Shown here: positions 1-5,983 of the stretch, one piece after another
Position numbering within the stretch: position 1 is the stretch's first letter
Layout of the letters: each line of letters opens with the position of its first letter
DNA from: Lentisphaeria bacterium UBA1784
GTDB taxonomy: Bacteria > Verrucomicrobiota > Lentisphaeria > Victivallales > Victivallaceae
Assembly: GCA_002315455.1 (NCBI GenBank)
Contig: DCGG01000138.1
Coordinates: forward strand, 4,847-17,316
Length of the DNA stretch: 12,470 nt
Direction of reading: 5' to 3'
Made by a program: the position numbers and the translations under genes
The notes under the pieces: generated by a model
The model's database searches: none
Seen by the model: the letters and a program-made list of their open reading frames with translations, nothing else
Told to the model about the DNA's origin: nothing

Positions 1-617
1 TGAAGCAGGCTCGTCAGGACGGAGTTCGCAGCGACGGAAACGACGGGAATTGCTCCCCCCTCCGGATCGGGGATGGCGGCGAGGCCCTCCATCATGCTCT
101 CCGCCAGAAGGCGCTGCGCCCGGCGGCGTCCATCCGGAGAAGCGGCGGCGCGGATGCGGTCCAGCACGTTGTCGCCGAGGGCACACTGCCGGTTGAGAAC
201 TCTGGAACGCCCCAGCACGCGCCCTTTGCGGATCAGCAGGCAGACGACGGAGGTGGTCCCGAGGTCGAAGACGGCGGCGCAGGCTCCGGGCGGGATGGCG
301 ACCCCTTCCGACCCGGTCTCCTGCTCCTGATCCATCTCTGGGAGCAACGTCCGGGAGGGGATGGCGATGATGCCGGACTTCCCCGCCGGCCGGGTGATGC
401 AGGCCGGCGCTTCCACGCCGGGACCGCCGGAGAGCGTCTCTCCCCGGGAGCGGAAGGTACCGCTTCGCAGTTCCACCGTGCAGCCGCCGCACCGGCCCAT
501 TCCGCCGCAGCGGAGATCCAGCAGGATGCCCCGGCTCTCCAGCGCGCAGGAAAGGGTGCGTTCCTCCGGCACCTCCAGCACGATCCTCCGGGATGGCAGT
601 ATGACCTCTAATTCCAC
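1..617 (-). CDS. Ferredoxin/ASKHA-domain reductive activator of corrinoid proteins (RACE/DUF4445 family), 5' part only
   Basis: Proteins of this family use a 2Fe-2S ferredoxin domain and an ATP-binding ASKHA domain to reduce the cobalt of corrinoid methyltransferase partners back to Co(I). The visible 205 residues start at a GTG (617-615) preceded by GGAGG with a 5-nt spacer. Residues 1-80 are a plant-type 2Fe-2S domain with Cys37, Cys43, Cys46 (RCGGMGRCGGC) and Cys73. A short linker leads to residues 114-128, AVFDLGTTSVVCLL, the phosphate-1 loop of the ASKHA fold. NRQ...GDNVLDRI (142-155) and the conserved-type Asn198 fit the DUF4445 pattern. Family members are usually about 550-650 residues, so most of the ASKHA domain lies beyond the left edge. 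It is transcribed away from the hisI run, and no corrinoid protein or methyltransferase is in view, so its partner is unknown. The family call is strong; the corrinoid role is inferred from relatives. Confidence 0.85.
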   Translation of the reverse strand, partial: MELEVILPSRRIVLEVPEERTLSCALESRGILLDLRCGGMGRCGGCTVELRSGTFRSRGETLSGGPGVEAPACITRPAGKSGIIAIPSRTLLPEMDQEQETGSEGVAIPPGACAAVFDLGTTSVVCLLIRKGRVLGRSRVLNRQCALGDNVLDRIRAAASPDGRRRAQRLLAESMMEGLAAIPDPEGGAIPVVSVAANSVLTSLL

Positions 618-641
618 GTTTACCTCCAACCTTTTCCCCAC

Positions 642-669
642 AATATAGCACCGGGAACGATTCCGTCAA
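642..669 (-). promoter_or_regulatory. Sigma70-type promoter of the RACE-family gene
   Basis: On the minus strand TTGACG (669-664) is followed after 16 nt by TATATT (647-642). A TG one base before the -10 (TGC-TATATT) gives an extended -10. Transcription would start near 635, leaving a leader of about 18 nt that holds the GGAGG ribosome site at 627-623. An A8 tract at 698-691 (minus-strand upstream side) sits where an UP element would act. The assignment rests on sequence match and position only. Confidence 0.6.
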
Positions 670-688
670 GACGGAGGCCGTTTTTTTT
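668..688 (+). terminator. Terminator-like hairpin with T-run, possible insulator
   Basis: Read on the plus strand, AAGACGG (668-674) can pair with CCGTTTT (678-684) across a 3-nt AGG loop. One of the seven pairs is a G-T wobble. The T-run continues to 688. This is the shape of a small intrinsic terminator, but no plus-strand gene ends upstream. It could only stop transcripts running antisense to the RACE-family gene before they reach hisI. It also overlaps the minus-strand -35 element, so the pattern may be chance. Confidence 0.25.
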
Positions 689-710
689 CCAAAAAAAAGG
701 GGTTTCCTTC

Positions 711-744
711 TTGTACTGAAGGGGAAATACTGGCATATTATAAT
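711..744 (+). promoter_or_regulatory. Probable promoter of the hisI-to-ubiB gene run
   Basis: TATAAT at 739-744 is a perfect -10 and lies inside the 10-bp palindrome TATTATAATA (736-745). The -35 is weak: TTGTAC at 711-716 fits with a 19-nt spacer only if TATTAT (736-741) is the -10, and nothing better lies 17 nt before TATAAT. A start near 750 would give a leader of about 130 nt before hisI. It is the only promoter-like element seen before the ten-gene run. The palindrome over the -10 could be part of a regulator site, but I cannot name one. Confidence 0.45.
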
Positions 745-748
745 AGAT

Positions 749-807
749 GGAGGGTCCACAAGGATTTCCGGAACCTCCAGCGCGCACCGTACCCGGAAGG
801 TGGACCC
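749..807 (+). promoter_or_regulatory. Structured hisI leader with nested and competing inverted repeats
   Basis: GGGTCCAC (752-759) pairs perfectly with GTGGACCC (800-807), and inside it TTCCGG (766-771) pairs with CCGGAA (793-798), giving a two-part stem. The 5' end can instead pair differently: GGAGG (749-753) with CCTCC (774-778). These two folds exclude each other. There is no T-run behind the long stem, so a simple transcription attenuator is not evident. It might stabilise the mRNA or hold a protein or ligand site. No known riboswitch class was recognised. Confidence 0.35.
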
Positions 808-845
808 CCGGCGGAACGGAGCGGAAGCATACACAAAGAAAAATC

Positions 846-857
846 GCTGACGTCAGC
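846..857. promoter_or_regulatory. 12-bp perfect palindrome upstream of hisI
   Basis: GCTGACGTCAGC is a perfect dyad without spacer, ending 22 bp before the hisI start codon and about 100 bp downstream of the proposed transcription start. A dyad with no loop is more likely a DNA site than an RNA hairpin. The position could suit a roadblock repressor, though no second copy was noticed by eye in the window. Chance cannot be excluded. Confidence 0.25.
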
Positions 858-879
858 TCTCAATGGAGTTTTTACGCAA

Positions 880-1263
880 ATGATCGAACTGGATTTTCAG
901 AAATGCGGCGGCCTGATCCCCGCCATAGCGCAGGACTTCCGGACAGGTGAAGTGCTGATGCTGGCTTACCTCTCCCCCGAATCTTGGGCGGAGACGCTGA
1001 AGTGCGGATGCGCCGTCTATTACTCCCGGAGCCGGAAAAAACTTTGGAAAAAAGGCGAGACCAGCGGCAATCTCCAGCGGATCAGGGAGATCCTCGTGGA
1101 CTGCGATGCCGATACCGTGGTCTTCCGCGTGGAACAGGTCGGCGGCGCCGCCTGCCATACCGGTCACCGAAGCTGTTTCTACCGGAAAGTTTCCGGAGAT
1201 ACCCTTGCAGAAGTCGAATCCCCGGTCTTCGATCCGAAGGCCGTTTACGGAAAGGTTGAATGA
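880..1263 (+). CDS. hisI: Phosphoribosyl-AMP cyclohydrolase HisI
   Basis: HisI hydrolyses the adenine ring of phosphoribosyl-AMP to give ProFAR precursor, the third step of histidine synthesis, in the cytoplasm with zinc and magnesium. The 127-residue protein is the stand-alone form, with no HisE domain. Visible family blocks are VLMLAY (25-30), YYSRSRKKLWKKGETSG (47-63), DCDADT (74-79) and GGAACHTGHRSCFYR (88-102). Cys75, Cys92 and Cys99 match the three zinc-binding cysteines of the family, and Asp74, Asp76 and Asp78 the magnesium-binding aspartates. The ATG at 880 gives the expected short N-terminus. Its GGAG (865-868) is 11 nt away, which is long. The stop is 3 bp before the murB-ddl start. 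No other his gene is nearby, so the pathway genes are dispersed. Confidence 0.96.
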   Translation: MIELDFQKCGGLIPAIAQDFRTGEVLMLAYLSPESWAETLKCGCAVYYSRSRKKLWKKGETSGNLQRIREILVDCDADTVVFRVEQVGGAACHTGHRSCFYRKVSGDTLAEVESPVFDPKAVYGKVE

Positions 1264-1266
1264 CAA

Positions 1267-3117
1267 ATGAAAAGTACTCTGCTGCGTCTCTTCCCCGGAT
1301 TGAAGGTCTCCGAGGAGATCCCCTACCGCGAGATCACTTCCCTCGGCGTGGGCGGTAAACTCCCCCTGCTTGCGGAACCGGATTCCGAAGCGACCCTCTC
1401 CGAGCTGGTGAAATATCTTCGGGCCTCCCGGACTGATTCCTTCGTCTTCGGCGGCGGCACCAACGTGGTCGGTATGGACGCTCCCTTCAACGGCATCGGC
1501 ATCCGCCTCGGCGAGGCCTTCAATACCTGGGATCGCGACGGCCGGATCGTCCGCTGCGGAGCCATGGTGCGCCTGCCCATTCTGGCCCGGGCCATGGCCG
1601 AGGCCGGCCTCGCCGGACTGAGCGAACTCGTCGGCATCCCCGGTACGGTCGGCGGCGCAGCCGTCATGAATGCCGGTTGCGAAGGGGTCTCCTTCGGCGA
1701 CTCCGTGAAGAGCCTCTCCGGGATCACACCCGAAGGCGCCCGCTGGTCCCTCGAAAAGGAGGAGATCCACTGGCACTACCGGGGCAACGACCTGCCCCGC
1801 GGCCTCATCATCACCGAGGTGGTGCTGGAACTTCAGGAGAGCACTCCCGACACCGAGCAGGCGAAGATTGATTCCTCGCTGGCCAAGCGCCGCGCCCGGG
1901 AACCGGAGGGACGCAGCGCAGGCTGCGCGTTCCGGAACGTCTCCAAGCAGGAGCCTGCCGGTCTTCTCATCGACCACTGCGGTCTCCGGGGCCTGACCAT
2001 CGGCGACGTGGAAATCAGTTCCAAGCACGCCAATTACCTGATGAATGTCGGAACCGCCTCCGAAGCGGATTACGTCGAAATGATCCGTCTGGTCCGCCGC
2101 CGGGTGGCCGAGAAGTACGGATTTTACCTGAATATGGAGACGGTCCCCGTCAACCCGGACTTCTTCCACCGCTGCATGGATGAAGTTCCCGCACCCCGGG
2201 TCAACGTCCTCTGCGGCGGCGACAGCAGCGAGCGCGAAGTCTCCCTCCGCAGCGGCAAAGCCATCGCCGACGCCCTTCGCAACGGAGGATTCGAGGTGGA
2301 ACTCACCGACCTGAAGCGATGCCGGCTCCTGCCCAGCATGCAGGAGAGCGACGTGGTCTATCCCGCGCTCCACGGCGGCTTCGGCGAGGGCGGAGAACTT
2401 CAGATGCTCATGGAGAGCGCCATGCTGAAATTCGTGGGTTCCGGTTCCAAAGCCAGCCGCCTCTGCATGGACAAGATCGCCACCAAGCGCATGCTGGACC
2501 ACCTCGGCATCCCCACAGCCAAGTGGGGCATCGTCACCAAGGACCACCCGGAACTGCCCGAGGGGCTCTCCTATCCGGTGATCCTGAAGGTCCCCTGCGA
2601 GGGGTCCAGCGTCGGCATCATCAAAGTCAACTCCGCCGAGGAGTGGGCCGACGCGCTGGAGTCCGAACTCAAGTCTGCGCAGGAGATCCTCGTGGAGGAG
2701 TTCATCGAGGGTACGGAGATCACCATCCCCATCGTCAACGGAGAAGCGCTGGAGGTGGTGGAGATCCGCAGTCCCCAGGGCTTCTACGACTACGATGCCA
2801 AGTACATCTACAAGAACGGTCATACCCAGTATTTCTGCCCGCCGGAGACGGTTTCGTCGGATATTCTCGCCAAGGCCAAGGAGCAGAGCCTGCTCTTCTA
2901 CCGCGCTTCCGGTTGCCGGGATCTGCTCCGGGTGGACCTGATCGTCGGCAAGGACGGCGTCGGATACGTGCTGGAGGGCAACCCCCTCCCCGGAAGCACC
3001 GCCACCAGCCTCGTCCCCAAGTCCGCGCAGTATTGCGGCATCTCCTTCGAGCAGCTGACCGCCAAACTGGTCTATGCCGCCATGAAGCGCCCCAAGAAGG
3101 CTTCGATCCAGGACTGA
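1267..3117 (+). CDS. murB-ddl: Fused UDP-N-acetylenolpyruvoylglucosamine reductase / D-alanine--D-alanine ligase (MurB-Ddl)
   Basis: One 616-residue chain carries two peptidoglycan precursor enzymes. Residues 1-300 are MurB (FAD, NADPH; enolpyruvyl to lactyl): FGGGTNVVG (61-69) and GIPGTVGGAAVMNAG (123-137) bind FAD, YR is at 171-172, SAGC at 217-220 and the late catalytic-type Glu is E291. It looks like the short type II MurB. Residues 311-616 are a complete ATP-grasp Ddl: GGDSSEREVSLRSG (317-330), MDK (401-403), EGSSVG (445-450), YDYDAKY (507-513), R555, D557, E570 and N572. Tyr513 matches the Tyr typical of D-Ala rather than D-lactate ligases. Oddities: the MurB active-site Ser position is Cys220, and Ddl has GEGG where GEDG is usual. 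The frame is unbroken through the 10-residue junction, so this is a true fusion. hisI ends 3 bp upstream. Confidence 0.96.
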   Translation: MKSTLLRLFPGLKVSEEIPYREITSLGVGGKLPLLAEPDSEATLSELVKYLRASRTDSFVFGGGTNVVGMDAPFNGIGIRLGEAFNTWDRDGRIVRCGAMVRLPILARAMAEAGLAGLSELVGIPGTVGGAAVMNAGCEGVSFGDSVKSLSGITPEGARWSLEKEEIHWHYRGNDLPRGLIITEVVLELQESTPDTEQAKIDSSLAKRRAREPEGRSAGCAFRNVSKQEPAGLLIDHCGLRGLTIGDVEISSKHANYLMNVGTASEADYVEMIRLVRRRVAEKYGFYLNMETVPVNPDFFHRCMDEVPAPRVNVLCGGDSSEREVSLRSGKAIADALRNGGFEVELTDLKRCRLLPSMQESDVVYPALHGGFGEGGELQMLMESAMLKFVGSGSKASRLCMDKIATKRMLDHLGIPTAKWGIVTKDHPELPEGLSYPVILKVPCEGSSVGIIKVNSAEEWADALESELKSAQEILVEEFIEGTEITIPIVNGEALEVVEIRSPQGFYDYDAKYIYKNGHTQYFCPPETVSSDILAKAKEQSLLFYRASGCRDLLRVDLIVGKDGVGYVLEGNPLPGSTATSLVPKSAQYCGISFEQLTAKLVYAAMKRPKKASIQD

Positions 3118-3154
3118 GGTGCCGGAACACGTTTCAAAGCAGGGATCGGTCTTT

Positions 3155-4276
3155 ATGAAAAACACACTCTTTCTTTTTGCGATGTTTCTCGGAAGTGCCC
3201 TTGCGTGGGGCGCCATTCCAACCGGCGGAGAGGCTCCCCGGCTGGAGGCGGAAAAATGGCTTTCCGGGAAGGCCGTGGAGTTGGATTCCATCCGGGGCAA
3301 GGAGGTCGCCGTCCTGCTCTTCTGGAACGGGACCATGCCCGGAGGCGCTGCCCTGCGGAGTTTCATGGCTTCTGCGGTGCATTTCAAGGGGAAGCCCGCG
3401 CGTTTCATCGCGCTCTCCTGCGACAATGCCGTCCGCACCGCCGCGATCCTCGGCAAAACGGTTCCGCCTTTCCCGGTGGCGGTGGTCAAGCCTGCCGTTG
3501 CGGAGCAGTTCCTCCGCCCGCAGGACCGGATCCCCGCCGTAGTGGTCATCGGATTCGACGGAAAACTCCTCTGGCGGGGCACTCCCGGTGCCACCACCCC
3601 GGTGGTGAATGCGATCCTCAATGGGAAGTTCGATCTGAAGGAGAGCATCCGCAAGGAATCCGTGGCCATGGAACTGGGAGACCTGCTCCGGAACAAGAAG
3701 TATGAGGAGTGCATCGTCATTCTCGACCGGGAACTCGCCAGGGACCACGGCAATCCGGAACTGGTCTCCATGAAGTGCGCCATCCTGTTGAAGAAACTGA
3801 ACGCTCCCGACCGGGCGATGAAGGCCGCCGCCGACGCTCTTGCTTCCGATCCAAAAGGCGGCATGCTCTACGAATTGGCGGCCAACCTCGCGGTGGAGTG
3901 CAAGCAGCCGGAAAAACTCCTCGGGATCTATCAGAAAATGGTCAAAAACCTTCCTGACGACGGCGCTTTACTCATGAAGTTCTGCAACTATGAGATGTCC
4001 CGGGGGATGGAGTCCATGCGTCCGGACTGCGTGGTCCTGCTGGCGCAGGCCGCCGTGAAAGCCCCGGAAAAGGACCCCAAACGCAAAGGCGTGTGTTTGC
4101 TCGATTACTCTCGGGCCATGTACGTCTGCGGCCGCCCGGATCTCTCCCTCGCCGCCGCAAAAAAAGCCCTTCCCCTGCTGAAAGGTTCCAAGGAGTGGGA
4201 GGCCGGAAAGCGCTACATGCTCTTCTACCACCAGCTCATCCAGGTCGGCAAGACGCTGACGGCAGAGGGGATCTGA
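3155..4276 (+). CDS. Exported thioredoxin-like protein lacking CXXC, with C-terminal TPR-like region
   Basis: The product is 373 residues from the ATG at 3155, chosen because it opens a signal peptide (MKNTLFLFAMFLGSALAWGA) and has AGGGA about 9 nt upstream; an in-frame GTG at 3119 would only add 12 polar residues. Residues 25-155 resemble a TlpA/redoxin fold: VAVLLFWNGTMPGG (51-64) aligns with the FWATWCGPC block, and RIPAVVVIGFDGKLLWRG (125-142) carries the cis-Pro loop and final strands. Both catalytic cysteines are absent: the CGPC positions read M61-P62-G63-G64. It therefore cannot be a normal disulfide reductase. Residues 168-373 are helical and TPR-like (for example 170-200, 205-235, 238-268). 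It probably acts in the periplasm as a binding or scaffold protein. It lies 37 bp after murB-ddl and 4 bp before znuA, but its task is unknown. Confidence 0.75.
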   Translation: MKNTLFLFAMFLGSALAWGAIPTGGEAPRLEAEKWLSGKAVELDSIRGKEVAVLLFWNGTMPGGAALRSFMASAVHFKGKPARFIALSCDNAVRTAAILGKTVPPFPVAVVKPAVAEQFLRPQDRIPAVVVIGFDGKLLWRGTPGATTPVVNAILNGKFDLKESIRKESVAMELGDLLRNKKYEECIVILDRELARDHGNPELVSMKCAILLKKLNAPDRAMKAAADALASDPKGGMLYELAANLAVECKQPEKLLGIYQKMVKNLPDDGALLMKFCNYEMSRGMESMRPDCVVLLAQAAVKAPEKDPKRKGVCLLDYSRAMYVCGRPDLSLAAAKKALPLLKGSKEWEAGKRYMLFYHQLIQVGKTLTAEGI

Positions 4277-4280
4277 CCGT

Positions 4281-5213
4281 ATGAAAACAGGGATGGCGAA
4301 CAGGTCCTGCGCGATCATTGCCGCGGCGGTTCTGCTTCTCTCCGGTTCCGCCGGATGCGGCAGAAAGTCCGGTCAGGAGTCCCGCTGTGCCGTCGCCGGG
4401 ATCCCCCCCGTCGCCGCCCTCGCGCAGCGGATCGCCGGAGACCGTTTCCAAGTTGTTTCCATCCTGCCGGAAGGGCGCAGTCCCCACGACAGCGAACCCG
4501 ATCCGCAGGCGGTCCGGACGGCGGTGCTGGCCCGGCTCTTTTTCTCCTGCGGCATGCCCTTTGAGGAGCGGCTCCTGCGCGAGATTCCCCCGGAGCGCCG
4601 GGTGGACGTCTCCCGCGGGACCGAAGCGGTCCCCTTCGACGGAGCGGAGGCTACGGATCCCCATCATCACGGCGGGTCCGGCCTCCACGATCAAGGACAT
4701 CATCATGAGCATCACTCCAGCAGCAACGATCCTCACGTCTGGCTCAGCGTCTCCAACCTCCGGATCATGGCCCGCAATCTCGCCGGGGCCTTCGCCGCCG
4801 CCGACCCCGAAAACGCATCCCGCTTCCGGGAGAACCTCGCAAAACTGGAGCAGGAACTGGGGAGTTTGGAGCGGCAGATCCGTTCCGAACTGGCACCGTA
4901 CCGCGGTCGAAGTTTCTTCGTCTATCACCCCGCCTTCGGGCACTTTTCCAGAATGACCGGTCTGCGGCAGGTCGCCGTGGAGACCGGCGGCAGGGACCCC
5001 GATCCGGTGCACCTGAAAGAGCTGATCCGCAAGGCCCGGGAAGAGCAGGTGAAGGTTATTTTCGTCCAGCCCCAGTTCAATCCCGGGACCGCCCGGGCGC
5101 TGGCGAATGCCATCGGCGGGAAAGTGGTCCCGCTGGATCCGCTGGCTCCGGACGTGCCGGAGAACCTGCGGAATATGACCAAGATCCTCAAGGGAGCGCT
5201 GGAGCGGAAATGA
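4281..5213 (+). CDS. znuA: Zinc ABC transporter substrate-binding lipoprotein (ZnuA-like)
   Basis: This captures zinc outside the inner membrane and hands it to the permease encoded downstream. The N-terminus is a lipoprotein signal ending in GSAGC with Cys26 as the lipidated residue. The cluster A-I family pattern is clear: SPHDSEPDP (67-75) gives His69, NDPHVWLS (149-156) gives His152, VYHPAFGHFS (214-223) gives His216, and Asp286 stands at the usual acidic ligand position. Between the first two ligands is a His-rich loop (128-145, nine His), the hallmark of zinc rather than manganese binders. At 310 residues it has normal length. GAGGGG is 10 nt upstream of the ATG. Its stop overlaps the znuC start by 4 bp. 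Zinc is favoured over manganese, but metal choice is inferred. Confidence 0.93.
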   Translation: MKTGMANRSCAIIAAAVLLLSGSAGCGRKSGQESRCAVAGIPPVAALAQRIAGDRFQVVSILPEGRSPHDSEPDPQAVRTAVLARLFFSCGMPFEERLLREIPPERRVDVSRGTEAVPFDGAEATDPHHHGGSGLHDQGHHHEHHSSSNDPHVWLSVSNLRIMARNLAGAFAAADPENASRFRENLAKLEQELGSLERQIRSELAPYRGRSFFVYHPAFGHFSRMTGLRQVAVETGGRDPDPVHLKELIRKAREEQVKVIFVQPQFNPGTARALANAIGGKVVPLDPLAPDVPENLRNMTKILKGALERK

Positions 5214-5983
5214 GCGGAGATCCCATCATCGAACTCAAACAGGTGGATTTCCACTACGCGCAGGAACCAACTCTGGAAGGAGTGGATCTCACCGTTTACC
5301 GGGGGCAGTCCGGCTGCATCGTCGGCCCCAACGGCGGCGGCAAGAGCACCCTTCTGAAGATTTTGCTGGGCCTGCTGGAACCCACCCGGGGCGAAGTCAG
5401 GATCTTCGGGACCTCTCCCGAAGATGCCCGTTCCCGGGTCGGCTACATGCCCCAGTACCATCTGCTGGACCCGGCGTTCCCCGCCACCGTCCTCGAAGTG
5501 GTGCTCTCCGGCAGGATGCACTCTTTCTTTATCGGACGCTACTCCCGGAAGGACCGTGCCATCGCCATGGATGCTCTGGAGGAACTCGGCATCACGTCCC
5601 TTGCCGGCCGGAGTTTTTCCCGGCTTTCCGGCGGACAGCGCCAACGCGTCCTGATCGCCCGGGCCATTGCCGGAGAACCGGAACTCCTTCTGCTGGATGA
5701 ACCCACTGCCAATATTGATCCCGGCGCAGGAGAGCGGTTCTACGCCGCTCTGGAGGAACTCCGGCACCGGATGACCGTGCTGACGGTCTCCCACGACCTC
5801 GGATTCGTCAGCCGGGGCAGCGATCTGGTGATCTGCGTCAACCGACAGGTGACGATCCATCAGGCGGAACACTTTACGCAACAGACCGCCAACGCGGTCT
5901 ATCATCATGAGGTGGAGCTGATCAAGCACGACCACTCCTGCTTCTGTCACTGCGGCGGAGACCATGCCGCCGGGAGGCGCTGA
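5210..5983 (+). CDS. znuC: Zinc ABC transporter ATP-binding protein (ZnuC-like) with His/Cys-rich tail
   Basis: This is the cytoplasmic ATPase that drives the importer. All ABC motifs are present: Walker A GPNGGGKST (39-47), Q-loop Gln82, signature LSGGQRQRV (139-147), Walker B LLLLDEPTANID (159-170) and switch His195. The start ATG overlaps the znuA stop (ATGA at 5210-5213), suggesting translational coupling. The core matches the metal-type ABC family by context and sequence. Beyond the ATPase core, residues 232-252 form a tail with His232, His233, His240, His242, Cys244, Cys246, His247, Cys248 and His252. This looks like a metal-binding element and may sense cytoplasmic zinc or gate ATP hydrolysis; that role is inference. 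Length is 257 residues. Confidence 0.95.
   Translation: MSGDPIIELKQVDFHYAQEPTLEGVDLTVYRGQSGCIVGPNGGGKSTLLKILLGLLEPTRGEVRIFGTSPEDARSRVGYMPQYHLLDPAFPATVLEVVLSGRMHSFFIGRYSRKDRAIAMDALEELGITSLAGRSFSRLSGGQRQRVLIARAIAGEPELLLLDEPTANIDPGAGERFYAALEELRHRMTVLTVSHDLGFVSRGSDLVICVNRQVTIHQAEHFTQQTANAVYHHEVELIKHDHSCFCHCGGDHAAGRR

Noticed and set aside
736..745. TATTATAATA palindrome as a Zur or Fur box controlling the zinc genes
   Set aside because: It is too short for a full Fur-family box, the flanks do not extend the dyad, and it is explained by the -10 element.
751..820. Resemblance of AAGGTGGACCCCCGG (797-811) to the T-box AGGGTGGNACCGCG motif
   Set aside because: The match is imperfect and the leader is too short for a T-box stem I, specifier loop and terminator. 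No histidine specifier context was found.
747..950. A 67-codon plus-strand ORF in the hisI leader
   Set aside because: It runs into hisI in another frame, has a Pro/Arg-rich composition and no ribosome site before its ATG.
853..3864. A 1003-codon open frame on the minus strand, antisense to hisI, murB-ddl and the thioredoxin-like gene
   Set aside because: The translation is low in motif content and lies opposite three genes with clear family motifs. GC-rich third positions on the plus strand remove stop codons from this antisense frame, so it is a by-product.
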